Below, piece by piece: positions 1 to 8,497 of a DNA stretch of 64,000 nt. The DNA is from Hongsoonwoonella zoysiae (GTDB taxonomy: Bacteria > Pseudomonadota > Alphaproteobacteria > Rhizobiales > Stappiaceae): assembly GCF_013266695.1 (NCBI RefSeq), contig NZ_JABRXF010000002.1:124001-188000 (forward strand). Direction: 5' to 3'. Every line of letters begins with the position of its first letter. The first letter of the stretch is position 1. A program made the position numbers and the translations under genes. Below the pieces are notes generated by a model that ran no database searches, had not been told where the DNA came from, and saw nothing but the letters and a program-made list of their open reading frames with translations.

Positions 1-306
1 GCGCAGGCGAAACCGGCCATCCTCCCGTTCGACCCACATGGCGGGAATGCCCAGATGGCGCGCCGTCTCATAGCCCGGTATCAGCCCGCCGAGGGCGGGC
101 GAGATCACATAGTCGATATCGCCGAGATCCGCGGCGCGGATGCGTTCGGCAAGGGCGCGGCAAAGACGCTCCGTCTTGTCCGGGTACATGAATACACGCG
201 CTTTCTGAACGAACACGGGGCTGCGTAATCCCGAGGAGAGGATGAAATGACCTTCGAGAATCGCGCCGGCCTCCCTGAATATGCTGAGAACCTCTTCCCG
301 GGTCAT
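1..306 (-). CDS. pyrE: Orotate phosphoribosyltransferase, 5' part (runs off the left edge)
   Basis: Pyrimidine biosynthesis enzyme that joins orotate and PRPP to give OMP in the cytoplasm. The window holds only the first 102 residues, beginning [10 protein letters not shown]; it shows the N-terminal helix, the GHFILSSG segment typical of alphaproteobacterial PyrE, and the [16 protein letters not shown] stretch of the phosphoribosyltransferase fold. The ATG at 306 is preferred because AAGGAG lies 9 bases upstream; an in-frame ATG at 327 is the alternative and would add seven residues. It lies 25 bases downstream of rsh on the same strand, so the two may be co-transcribed. The PRPP-binding loop is outside the window. 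Confidence 0.9.
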   Translation of the reverse strand, partial: MTREEVLSIFREAGAILEGHFILSSGLRSPVFVQKARVFMYPDKTERLCRALAERIRAADLGDIDYVISPALGGLIPGYETARHLGIPAMWVEREDGRFRLR

Positions 307-331
307 GTCTTCGCTCTCCTTCGCCATGCGA

Positions 332-2557
332 TCAGCCGTTCACCCTTGCCACGCTGGAGACGTTCGAGCGCGCCCTGAGCTGATTGATTACCCTATTCAG
401 GTGCTTGAGGTCCCATACCTCGAGATCGATAATCATTTCGTGAAAATCATGCGCCCGGCGCACCATTTTCAGGTTATCGATATTGGCCTCGAGGTCCGCG
501 ATCGTACCGGCAATCGTAGCAAGCGAGCCAGGCTCATTAAGGGCGGCGACCGCGATGCGCGCGGGAAAGCGTTCGCGCCGGTCCCCTTCGAGGTCCCAGC
601 GTACGTCGAGCCAGCTTTCAGGCTCATCCTCGAATTCCTTGAGCGCGGGAGACTGGATCGGGTAGATCGTGATGCCCACGCCCGGCGTCAGGATGCCGAC
701 GATCCGATCCCCCGGCACCGCGCCGCCGTCGGGCGCGAAGCGGACCGGCAGGTCGCCCTGCAAGCCGCGTATGGGGATCGAGGGGCCATCGTCGGTGGTG
801 ACCGCGCCTTCCGGCACGCGAAACTTCATGCCCGAACCGGCCTCCAGGTCGAACCACCCGTCCTCCGCCGCCGCGTGGGAGACGAGAAGACGCTGTTCGG
901 GCTGCCCGGGCTCGTGGTCGGGATAAAGCGTGCCCAGAACTTCCGCCGCGCGGATTTCTCCACGGCCTATGGCGGCCAGCAGGTCCAGCAGATTGTTCTG
1001 GCCGAGCGATCCGAGGGCGGCGGTCAGGTTTTCGTCGCTCAGTTCCCGTCCCGCGCGGTCGAACGCCCGCTCCAGGATATGCCGGCCCAGCGCGCCGTAC
1101 TGCTTTCTGGCGGATTCGCGCGTTGCGCGGCGGATAGCGGCCCGCGCCTTGCCCGTGACCGCGATGGATTCCCAGGCCGGCGGCGGAGTTTGCGCCTGGC
1201 TGCGGATGATCTCCACCTCGTCGCCGTTTCTGAGTTCGGTGACGAGCGGCATGATGTGTCCGTTGATCTTGGACCCGACGCAGGTGTTGCCAACGTCCGT
1301 GTGAACGGCATAGGCGAAGTCGATGGGCGTCGCACCACGCGGCAGCGCGATCAACCGCCCTTTCGGCGTGAAGCAGAAGACCTGGTCATGGAAAAGCTCG
1401 AGCTTCGTGTTCTCCAGAAACTCTTCGGGCGTATCGCCCAGAGACAACAGGTCGATCGTCCGCCGCAGCCATTCGTATGCGCGGCTTTCCTCCTGAATCT
1501 TTGCGATATTGCGCCCGCCGAATTCTCCATCCTTGTAGAGCGCGTGGGCGGCAATGCCGTATTCGGCGACGCGGTCCATGGCGAAAGTGCGGATCTGCAG
1601 TTCGACACGCTGCCTGCTCGGCCCGACGACGGTGGTGTGAAGCGAGCGGTAGTCGTTCTGCTTCGGCGTGGAGATATAGTCCTTGAAACGGCCCGGTACC
1701 GTGGGCCAAGCGGTATGGATGACGCCGACGACCCGGTAGCAGGCTTCCACCGTACCGACAACGATGCGGAAGCCGTAAATGTCCGATAACTGTTCGAAGG
1801 CGATCGACTTCGACTGCATCTTGCGGAAGATCGAATAGGGGCGTTTCTCGCGGCCCTTGACGATCGCAGCGATACCTCGCTCCGCGAGGCGCTCAGTCAG
1901 GTTGCTTTCGATATCGGCGATAAGGCCTTCGTTTTTTTCGTGAATTTGCGTAAGGCGCTCGGTGATCGTCTGATATGCATCGGGATTGAGTGTGATGAAG
2001 GCGAGGTCTTCCAGCTCCTCGCGCATGTCGTGCATGCCCATGCGCCCGGCAAGTGGCGCATAGATTTCCATCGTCTCTTCGGCGATACGCCCGCGCTTGT
2101 GTTCCGGCATGAACTGGAGCGTGCGCATGTTGTGCAGCCGGTCGGCGAGCTTCACGAGAAGGGCGCGCACGTCGTCGGCGATCGCGAGAAGCAGTTTGCG
2201 GAAGTTTTCAGCCTGCTTGGCTTTTTTGGAAACGAGATCCAGACGCTTGATCTTCGTCAGGCCCTCTACAAGGTTGCCGATCTCTTCGCCGAACAGCTTG
2301 TCGATCTCTGCCCGGGTGGCGTCCGTATCCTCGATGGTGTCATGCAAAAGGGCGACGGCGATGGTCGCCTCGTCGAGGCGCAGGTCCGTCAGAATGGCGG
2401 CAACTTCAAGCGGGTGGGAAAAATAGGGGTCGCCTGAGGCGCGCGTCTGGCTGCCATGTTTTTGCATAGCATAGACGTACGCCTTGTTGAGCAGTGCCTC
2501 GTCGGCGTTGGGATTGTAGCGTTGAACCCGCTCGACGAGTTCGTATTGGCGCATCAT
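332..2557 (-). CDS. rsh: Bifunctional (p)ppGpp synthetase/hydrolase, RelA/SpoT homologue
   Basis: Makes and degrades the stringent-response alarmone (p)ppGpp. At 741 residues it has full Rsh length. The N-terminal HD hydrolase domain carries HDTIEDT at residues 72-78; the synthetase domain carries [10 protein letters not shown] near 238-247 and RFKD at 290-293. The RxKD form of this motif is the mark of bifunctional enzymes, whereas synthetase-only RelA has ExDD. A TGS domain follows at about 385-450 and a C-terminal ACT domain at about 665-741. This is the single long Rsh usual in alphaproteobacteria. It lies downstream of rpoZ, with a 104-base gap, and upstream of pyrE. The translation begins MMRQYEL, so the second Met is an equally good start. 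Confidence 0.95.
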   Translation of the reverse strand: MMRQYELVERVQRYNPNADEALLNKAYVYAMQKHGSQTRASGDPYFSHPLEVAAILTDLRLDEATIAVALLHDTIEDTDATRAEIDKLFGEEIGNLVEGLTKIKRLDLVSKKAKQAENFRKLLLAIADDVRALLVKLADRLHNMRTLQFMPEHKRGRIAEETMEIYAPLAGRMGMHDMREELEDLAFITLNPDAYQTITERLTQIHEKNEGLIADIESNLTERLAERGIAAIVKGREKRPYSIFRKMQSKSIAFEQLSDIYGFRIVVGTVEACYRVVGVIHTAWPTVPGRFKDYISTPKQNDYRSLHTTVVGPSRQRVELQIRTFAMDRVAEYGIAAHALYKDGEFGGRNIAKIQEESRAYEWLRRTIDLLSLGDTPEEFLENTKLELFHDQVFCFTPKGRLIALPRGATPIDFAYAVHTDVGNTCVGSKINGHIMPLVTELRNGDEVEIIRSQAQTPPPAWESIAVTGKARAAIRRATRESARKQYGALGRHILERAFDRAGRELSDENLTAALGSLGQNNLLDLLAAIGRGEIRAAEVLGTLYPDHEPGQPEQRLLVSHAAAEDGWFDLEAGSGMKFRVPEGAVTTDDGPSIPIRGLQGDLPVRFAPDGGAVPGDRIVGILTPGVGITIYPIQSPALKEFEDEPESWLDVRWDLEGDRRERFPARIAVAALNEPGSLATIAGTIADLEANIDNLKMVRRAHDFHEMIIDLEVWDLKHLNRVINQLRARSNVSSVARVNG

Positions 2558-2661
2558 GGCCGTAACCGATCACGGCAAATGGAAGCGCCGCAGGGCGCTG
2601 ATCCGGACGGCGGGACGAAGGAATTGCCCGCGTTCACGGCCATCCGGAAATACACTTGTGG

Positions 2662-3060
2662 TCAAATGTCGTCGGAACGCTCCGGCGGGACAAGGCCTTC
2701 CAGCCCGCGCAGAAGATCTTCTTCGGACATCCTGTCGAACTCGATGTCGGTATCGTCGACCTGATTGACCTCGGTGCGGCCTTGCGCCTGGCTCGGAACC
2801 ATGGGCACCGCATCCGGCTCCGGTTCGTCAACCTCGACATACTTCTGCAGCGAGTGGATGAGGTCTTCCTTGAGGTCCTCGGGATTGACCGTCTGTTCGG
2901 CCACTTCGCGCAGCGCCACGACCGGATTCTTGTCATTGTCCCGATCGACGGTCAGCGGCGAGCCGCTCGAAATCATCCGCGCCCGATGGCTCGCAAGAAG
3001 CACCAGTTCGAAGCGATTCTCGACCTTGTCGATGCAATCTTCGACGGTTACGCGCGCCAT
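2662..3060 (-). CDS. rpoZ: RNA polymerase omega subunit
   Basis: Small subunit that helps assemble and stabilise the beta' subunit of RNA polymerase. The 132-residue protein starts [19 protein letters not shown], the canonical omega N-terminus, and continues with the conserved helix [12 protein letters not shown] and the VVALREVAE segment. The C-terminal half is acidic and extended, as in other alphaproteobacteria. GGAG lies 7 bases before the ATG. It stands directly upstream of rsh on the same strand, an arrangement also known from enterobacteria (rpoZ-spoT), which links polymerase assembly to the stringent response. Confidence 0.95.
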   Translation of the reverse strand: MARVTVEDCIDKVENRFELVLLASHRARMISSGSPLTVDRDNDKNPVVALREVAEQTVNPEDLKEDLIHSLQKYVEVDEPEPDAVPMVPSQAQGRTEVNQVDDTDIEFDRMSEEDLLRGLEGLVPPERSDDI

Positions 3061-3524
3061 GCATCATCTCCATATCATCTTTGGGAAATCGAATGTGGAC
3101 ACATAATGCGTGAAAGAGACGAACGCAAGTCTCGCGTGGTCGAAGGATAAAGTCAGATATGTCAAGGCGATCCGGAAATAACGCTCGATAAACATGTATT
3201 TATCGTATGAATTGCCGACGGCAAAACGCCCAAGTCCGGTTGCGAGCGGTGGAATTATCGTGTACGCACGTGGTGCGGCGTTTACATTTCAATAGAACGT
3301 CCAAAAACCAAGAACAATGAGGATTCCCTTTCCGGGAACGCCTCGTAGGGCACAGGCACGTATCCGCGGTGCGGATGAATTGCAGGGCGTAAGGTAAATA
3401 TCGGAAAGACTTCGCGGCGGTGAAAATTTGCAAGCCCATTGGGTCAAAAATCCAAATCGTGAAGTCTACTTCCAGATGCTAATGAATAGATACGCCTTGT
3501 ATTCCAGAGAAAGGCTTTTCCAGA
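3061..3524. other. Divergent intergenic region between rpoZ and the NYN-domain gene
   Basis: 464 bases without a gene that I can support. It must hold the promoters of both divergent neighbours. Base composition falls from GC-rich near rpoZ to clearly A+T-rich toward 3525, and the low-GC stretch carries on into the coding region. I looked for a two-piece tmRNA or 6S RNA because ssrA-smpB and this locus are neighbours in some relatives, but saw no convincing tRNA-like domain or tag-peptide frame. Confidence 0.5.
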
Positions 3525-4103
3525 ATGTTCGACCCACGCGAAAAGATTGCTCTGTTCATTGATGGAGCTAATCTTTATTCTACTGCAAAAGCAATCGGTT
3601 TTGATATCGATTATAAAAGACTGTTGAAGGAATTTCAATCAACTGGCTACCTTCTTAGAGCGTATTACTATACGGCTTTGATCGAAGACAGCGAATATTC
3701 TTCAATTCGGCCCTTGATTGATTGGCTGGATTATAATGGCTATAAGGTTGTCACCAAACCTGTGAAGGAATTCGTCGACTCCAGCGGACGCCGCAAGGTC
3801 AAGGGCAACATGGACATCGAACTTGCGGTCGATGCCATGGAGATCGTGGAAAATGTCGACCATATCGTCCTGTTTTCCGGTGACGGGGACTTCCGCTCCC
3901 TGGTTGAAGCCCTGCAACGCAAGGGGCGAAAGGTGAGCGTGGTCTCAACGCTGCAGACGCAGCCGCCGATGATCGCCGACGATCTGCGCCGCCAGGCCGA
4001 CCATTTCATCGATCTTGCCGCACTTGCCAACAAGATCGGCAGGGACCCGGCCGAGCGTGCGCCGCGCGCGCCCGTTACGGACGATGACGACGACGATTAT
4101 TGA
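3525..4103 (+). CDS. NYN-domain (LabA/DUF88-type) protein, putative RNase
   Basis: A 192-residue NYN-domain protein of the PIN-like superfamily, a fold usually linked to metal-dependent RNA cleavage. It shows the motif ALFIDGANLY at residues 9-18, the conserved RAYYYTAL strand, the NMDIELAVDAME segment near 95-106 and LFSGDGDF at about 117-124; the Asp residues of these motifs form the expected acidic active site. The tail ends in a run of Asp before a final Tyr. The first 75-80 codons are visibly A+T-rich (AAA, GAT, TTT, ACT, AGA are common) while the second half has the GC-rich usage of its neighbours. The natural RNA target is unknown. Confidence 0.85.
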   Translation: MFDPREKIALFIDGANLYSTAKAIGFDIDYKRLLKEFQSTGYLLRAYYYTALIEDSEYSSIRPLIDWLDYNGYKVVTKPVKEFVDSSGRRKVKGNMDIELAVDAMEIVENVDHIVLFSGDGDFRSLVEALQRKGRKVSVVSTLQTQPPMIADDLRRQADHFIDLAALANKIGRDPAERAPRAPVTDDDDDDY

Positions 4104-4117
4104 TTTTTCGGGTTTCG

Positions 4118-4762
4118 ATGCAGCCAACTGATCCTGAACGCGACTGCCTGGCCTGTCCGCGGCTGGTCGCGTTCCGTGAAGTGCACCGGACGCGTGAACC
4201 CGGCTGGTTCAATGCGCCGGTGCCGACATTTTCCGGCGGAACGCCACGTCTCTTGATCGTCGGTCTTGCGCCAGGCCTGAAAGGCGCGAACCGCACGGGA
4301 CGGCCTTTCACGGGCGATTATGCGGGCGATTTGCTTTATCAAACCATGGTCGAATTCGGGTTTGCGCGCGGGACATACCGCGCAAGGCCCGATGACGGCC
4401 TGGAACTGGTGGACGCGGCGATCACCAACGCCGTCAGATGCGTGCCGCCCGAGAACAAGCCCGTCGGCGCGGAAATCAGAAACTGCCTTCCGTTTCTTGG
4501 AGAAACCATTCGCCGGCAGATTGGGCTTGTGGCCGTCATGGCGCTTGGCCGGATCGCGCATGACGCGGCGCTTTCGGCGCTTGGCGCGCGCCGTGCGGCC
4601 CACCCCTTCTCGCACGGGGGCGAGCATGAGCCTGTGCCGGGCCTGAGGCTTTTCGACAGCTATCATTGCTCGCGCTACAACACGAACACCGGTCGCCTTA
4701 CGCCGGAAATGTTTCAGGATGTGTTTCGCCGTATAAGAGCCTATGTGGATGCCGCTTGCTGA
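4118..4762 (+). CDS. Uracil-DNA glycosylase, family 5 (UDGb-type)
   Basis: Base-excision repair enzyme that removes uracil and other deaminated bases from DNA. The 214-residue product has the Fe-S-type UDG pattern: CLACPRL near the N-terminus, LIVGLAPGLKGANRTGRPF as motif A, AVRCVPPENKP, a further Cys in RNCLPFL, and the C-terminal SYHCSRYNTNTGRLT motif characteristic of family 5. The cysteines probably ligate a [4Fe-4S] cluster. I chose the ATG at 4118; a TTG at 4100 overlaps the stop of the preceding NYN gene and is in frame, so translational coupling from that codon is possible. It appears to be the second gene of a two-gene unit. Confidence 0.88.
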   Translation: MQPTDPERDCLACPRLVAFREVHRTREPGWFNAPVPTFSGGTPRLLIVGLAPGLKGANRTGRPFTGDYAGDLLYQTMVEFGFARGTYRARPDDGLELVDAAITNAVRCVPPENKPVGAEIRNCLPFLGETIRRQIGLVAVMALGRIAHDAALSALGARRAAHPFSHGGEHEPVPGLRLFDSYHCSRYNTNTGRLTPEMFQDVFRRIRAYVDAAC

Positions 4763-4793
4763 GACCAGGTCCAGACCCTGAGTCTCGCGGCCA

Positions 4794-5552
4794 TCACTCT
4801 TCGTCTTCGCCCGGTTCGCGCCAGCCGCGGGCGCCGAGGTGCTGTTGCGGACGGAAGCGCGCCTTGTAGGCCATCTTCTGCGAGCCGTTGACCCAATAAC
4901 CTAGATAAACATAGGGAAGGCCGAGCGCGCGTGCCCGCTCCACATGGTCGAGGATCATGAAGGTGCCGGGGCTGATGCCCTCGATTTCGGGATCGTAAAA
5001 GGAATAGACCATCGACAGGCCGTCGCTCAGCCGGTCGGTCAGCGCCACGCCGAGGAGCGGGCCCTCGCCCCGCCCGGTGATGAAGGTATCGGGCCCTTTC
5101 TTCCGGTATTCGATCACCATGGTGTCGACATGGGTGTCCTCCACCATCATCGCGTAGTCGAGGACGGTCATGTCGGACATGCCGCCATGGGCGTGGCGGT
5201 CGTCAAGGTAGCGGCGGAACAGGTTATATTGTTCGGACGAGGGCGAGGCGGGCAGAACGTCCCCCACGATATCGGAGCACCTGCGCATCTCGCGCTTGAA
5301 CGATTTCGTCCAGTCGAAACGGTCCACGACGATGCGCACCGAAACGCAGGCCCTGCAGTTTTCGCAGGCCGGACGATAGGCGATGTTCTGGCTTCGCCGA
5401 AATCCCCCTTGCGAAAGAATGTCGTTGAGGGCCGGAGCGTGAGGCCCGACAAGGTGGGTGAACACCTTGCGCTCGTGCCGGCCTTCCAGATACGGGCAGG
5501 GTGAGGGTGCCGTCAGATAAAATTGCGGTGTATCGGTCGAATGCCGCGTCAC
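4794..5552 (-). CDS. bpt: Aspartate/glutamate leucyltransferase (arginyltransferase-like)
   Basis: Transfers an amino acid, leucine in characterised bacterial Bpt enzymes, from aminoacyl-tRNA onto N-terminal Asp or Glu of proteins and so marks them for ClpAP degradation by the N-end rule. The 252-residue product has the N-terminal ATE domain with [13 protein letters not shown] and the Cys pair in [15 protein letters not shown], and the C-terminal ATE domain with YSFYDPEI and [18 protein letters not shown]. The start is GTG at 5552, supported by GGAGG six bases upstream. The gene is convergent with the UDG gene, ending 31 bases from its stop. Confidence 0.92.
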   Translation of the reverse strand: MTRHSTDTPQFYLTAPSPCPYLEGRHERKVFTHLVGPHAPALNDILSQGGFRRSQNIAYRPACENCRACVSVRIVVDRFDWTKSFKREMRRCSDIVGDVLPASPSSEQYNLFRRYLDDRHAHGGMSDMTVLDYAMMVEDTHVDTMVIEYRKKGPDTFITGRGEGPLLGVALTDRLSDGLSMVYSFYDPEIEGISPGTFMILDHVERARALGLPYVYLGYWVNGSQKMAYKARFRPQQHLGARGWREPGEDEE

Positions 5553-5621
5553 GTTCTGCCTCCGACATCGCTTTCCGACAGGGGTGCGCCGTGACGTAAT
5601 TGAGCCGTCTCGGGAGCGATT

Positions 5622-7448
5622 TCAAGACAAACCATAATACATAGGGGCAGACAAAGTGAACGTTATCCAAAGGAGCAGTGCCAATGGAATGCCGGCGACA
5701 ATGAAATCCGAAAAGCGATAGTGGCCCGGCCCCATGACGATCAGGTTGGTTTGATAGCCGATCGGCGTGGCGAATGAACAGTTCGCGGCGAAAATAACGC
5801 AAACCACGAAGGCTTCCGGCGGCATTCCGATCTGATTGGCCATGCGCACCGCGATCGGCGTGAAAAGGACGGCGGCGGCGTTGTTGGAGAGCACGTTCGT
5901 CAAGAGCATGACCAGCAAGAAGAGGCCGGAGAGATAGACCGCGGGCGGCTGACCCTCCATGAGGGCGACGAGCCCATTGGCGATGAGAGCCGCGCCTTGG
6001 GTCGCTTCCAGGGCGGTGGCGGCGGCGATCGAAGCGCCGATCAGCATGAAGATGCGGCTGTCGATCGCGCGCAGCGCCTGGCGGATGTTCAGGCAGCCGG
6101 TCACGATCATGGCGAAGGTTCCGGCAAGCGCGGCCGAGACGATGGGCACCAGTCCGCTGGCCGCTGCCGCGACCATGATGATGAAAATCGCAAGGGCGGT
6201 AGGCGCATGCCGGCGTTTCGGCAATTCTGTCGCCGACCAGTCCAGCAGAAGGACGTCGCGATTGCCGCGCAAGCGCTTGATATCTTCGCGCGTGCCGGCA
6301 ACCAGAAGCACGTCGCCGGCCTCAAGGCGGATATCGTTCATTGCCATACGCGGCATGCGCGAGCGGCGCTGGATGCCCATCACCACGCAGCCGGTCATCG
6401 TGTGGAAACCCGTCTGGGCAAGGGTGCGCGAAATCAGCCTCGATGCCGGCGCCACGACAACCTCGGCAAGGGTGAGCGAGCCGGCGGAAGCTTGCGGGGA
6501 GGTTTCCTGGTCGCCGCTTTCGGTCGCCATCAAGGGGTTTCGGCGCGACAGCGCCTGCGTCAGCGCCGAGCGCGTGGCGGCGACGATCACGGTATCGCCC
6601 GGCGAGAGCGTGACATTTTCGAAAGGCGGAAGGATCGGCCGTTCGCCGCGCTGGACGAGGCGCACGGTCATGTCCTTGAGTTCCGGAAACAGGCCGGAAA
6701 CGGCTGTCGCCCCTACGAGAGGGTGCCCGTGGGTGATATTGATCTGGGCGATGAACTGCTTGCCGGAAGCGCCGGCAAGCTCGTCGGCCATCGTCTTGCG
6801 GGGCTTCAGGAGAAAGGGCATGACGACCAGCACGTATATCGCGCCGACACCGGCAAGCAGCGCGCCCAGAGGTGTAAAGCTGAAAAAGGTGAGATGCACA
6901 TCGCTCGTCTGGCGCGCGACATTCGCCACCAGAAGGTTCGTCGAGGAACCGATCAGCGTCATCATGCCGCCGAGGATCGCGATGAATGAAAGGGGCATCA
7001 GATAGCGTGACGACGAAGTTCCTTGCGCCACGGCCACGGCGGACAGGATCGGCAGGAACATGACCACGACGGGGGTGTTGTTCAAGAACGCGCTGATGAT
7101 GGCAACCGCGATCAAAATCGGCCCGCCGGCAAGCCAGGGCTTGCGGCGGCTGACGCGAACGATGACCTGGGCGGGTTTTTCCAGCGCGTCCGTCTGAAAC
7201 AGTCCCTGGCCGACGACGAGAAGCGCGATAACGGTAAGAAGGGCAGGATTGGAAAAGCCTGCCAGAAGGCTTTCGGCCCCCAGGGGGCCGGATGGCGTTT
7301 CTACCGGGAACAGGGAGAAAATAACGATCAGCGCCACGACCGATCCGAGTGCGATCAGTTCGATGGCAATTCGTTCGAATGCATAGAGGACGATCGTCAT
7401 CAGGATGACGACCATCGTCAAAACCATGGGTAGGTCGGCGTAGCTCAT
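5622..7448 (-). CDS. SLC13-family permease with two RCK_C (TrkA-C) domains
   Basis: Inner-membrane transporter of 608 residues, of the divalent anion/Na+ symporter superfamily. Membrane segments fill roughly residues 1-210 and 400-608. Between them lie two soluble TrkA-C/RCK_C-like domains, recognisable by the paired patterns SPGDTVIVAATR and EAGDVLLVAGTR. The C-terminal half has the LLTNVLSNNAAAVLF and FATPIGYQTNLIVMGPG motifs typical of the family. Substrate is not evident; sulfate, dicarboxylates and tellurite-like anions are all handled by relatives. The ATG at 7448 follows AAGG at a 7-base distance. RDD and SLC13 genes share a strand but are 160 bases apart. Confidence 0.9.
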   Translation of the reverse strand: MSYADLPMVLTMVVILMTIVLYAFERIAIELIALGSVVALIVIFSLFPVETPSGPLGAESLLAGFSNPALLTVIALLVVGQGLFQTDALEKPAQVIVRVSRRKPWLAGGPILIAVAIISAFLNNTPVVVMFLPILSAVAVAQGTSSSRYLMPLSFIAILGGMMTLIGSSTNLLVANVARQTSDVHLTFFSFTPLGALLAGVGAIYVLVVMPFLLKPRKTMADELAGASGKQFIAQINITHGHPLVGATAVSGLFPELKDMTVRLVQRGERPILPPFENVTLSPGDTVIVAATRSALTQALSRRNPLMATESGDQETSPQASAGSLTLAEVVVAPASRLISRTLAQTGFHTMTGCVVMGIQRRSRMPRMAMNDIRLEAGDVLLVAGTREDIKRLRGNRDVLLLDWSATELPKRRHAPTALAIFIIMVAAAASGLVPIVSAALAGTFAMIVTGCLNIRQALRAIDSRIFMLIGASIAAATALEATQGAALIANGLVALMEGQPPAVYLSGLFLLVMLLTNVLSNNAAAVLFTPIAVRMANQIGMPPEAFVVCVIFAANCSFATPIGYQTNLIVMGPGHYRFSDFIVAGIPLALLLWITFTLSAPMYYGLS

Positions 7449-7500
7449 GCGTCGGCCTTGTCCCTTTCGCCCTCCGGCTCTTCAGGGCCGGCTATCGGAC

Positions 7501-7518
7501 GATAGGCTAAAGCCTATC
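7501..7518. repeat. Small perfect inverted repeat between two minus-strand genes
   Basis: An 8-bp perfect stem (GATAGGCT/AGCCTATC) with a two-base loop in the gap between the RDD gene stop and the SLC13 start. No T-run follows on either strand, so I do not call it an intrinsic terminator. It could be a fragment of a dispersed palindromic element. Confidence 0.4.
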
Positions 7519-7608
7519 GCGCTCAAGGTCGACGGATTCAATCGCCGCGCGAGCGTACCTGTTGTGGATGGATTTTCGTTTTTGGGCCGAAGCGCGAAAA
7601 AGCAGTTC

Positions 7609-8097
7609 TCAGAACGCGGCGGTATCCCGTCCCGTGTTCATGACGACCGTGCCTAGAATCAGGTCATGCAGCAGGCGCTTGCGGTCGCTGAAAAGCGAGA
7701 CGAGGAGCACGAGCGGGGTAAGAAGGGAAACGGAAAACCAAAAGATAAGCGCATGCATGGCGGCGAGCAGGGGATAGGGCCTTTCACCATGCCAGAGGCG
7801 CATTTCAAGCCCCATTGCGCGCATGCCGGGCGTTGCGGCGTTTGGTCCGCCGAGGGTGAAGGCGGTATAGGCAAGAGCCACCGCCTGCCAAAGGATCGCA
7901 TAAAGCAGAAATCCGAGCCCGAGGGTGAAAATTCCAAGGAAGAAAACGAGAATTCCCATCATCACCGTCAAGACGGCGATCGCGATCACGTCGATGAAGA
8001 ATGCGAAAATCCGTCGCGTACGCACGCCTTCGAACAACTCGGGGCGGCTGAGCGGATCGTATCTGTCGACACGGGGCGCCGTGCTTTCGATGGCCAT
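7609..8097 (-). CDS. RDD-family membrane protein
   Basis: 162-residue inner-membrane protein with the RDD signature: a conserved Arg followed by FAFFIDVIAI near residues 28-40, two closely spaced hydrophobic segments, then the MRAMGLEMRLW motif and another pair of membrane spans at about 105-140. Function in this family is poorly known; some members affect Na+/H+ exchange or act with neighbouring transporters. Three or four membrane spans are predicted by eye. The start at 8097 is preceded by GAAGACGC, a modest ribosome-binding site. Confidence 0.8.
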   Translation of the reverse strand: MAIESTAPRVDRYDPLSRPELFEGVRTRRIFAFFIDVIAIAVLTVMMGILVFFLGIFTLGLGFLLYAILWQAVALAYTAFTLGGPNAATPGMRAMGLEMRLWHGERPYPLLAAMHALIFWFSVSLLTPLVLLVSLFSDRKRLLHDLILGTVVMNTGRDTAAF

Positions 8098-8330
8098 TTT
8101 GCGTCTTCATCCATTTTGTCGGTTCCTTTTTCAAATAAGACTTGCGGCCAGGACTTTCAATTCGACCCTGCATACGGCCTCGCGGCGGCCCATAGTTGTT
8201 TGACCGCAGATTGGAAAAGGAAAAAGTCTAAGTTTCCATGGCATTAAGTGTCGTGAAAGAATTTTCGATTCGGGATTCGTTTTTTCTTGAAAGTTTCTGA
8301 TTTTTGGCAGCAAATCACGTGCTTGCCGCT

Positions 8331-8444
8331 AGAGCGCTTTCCACGAAAGCGGGATCGCTTTCGTGGTCAGAATTCGCTCCAGGATCAATATCTTGAGCAT
8401 ACACTTATCGCGAAATCCGATTCGGATTTCGCGGGATATGCTCT
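8331..8444. repeat. Rhizobial-type palindromic intergenic element with two hairpins
   Basis: A 114-base element that begins AGAGC and ends GCTCT. It contains a perfect 11-bp stem with a GGAT loop (8341-8366) and a second, 12-bp stem around a single base (8409-8433). A second element with the same AGAGC...GCTCT ends lies at 40107-40210. Composite palindromes of this sort are common between genes in Hyphomicrobiales genomes. It ends 53 bases before the start codon of the cyclase fusion gene, inside what should be that gene's promoter or leader. The preceding 230 bases (8098-8330) are A+T-richer and show no gene. Confidence 0.7.
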
Positions 8445-8497
8445 AAGTTCGGCGCGCTGGAAAGGGCCCAGGCCCGAAGCGCCGCGAGGGCCGTCGC

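Noticed and set aside
281-1789. 502-codon open frame on the plus strand
   Set aside because: Antisense to rsh, whose motifs are all intact; the translation has no family resemblance and is Arg-rich, as expected from the opposite strand of GC-rich coding DNA.
3190-3440. Possible tmRNA or 6S RNA in the rpoZ-NYN gap
   Set aside because: No tRNA-like acceptor domain, no tag-peptide frame and no convincing 6S bulge structure found on either strand.
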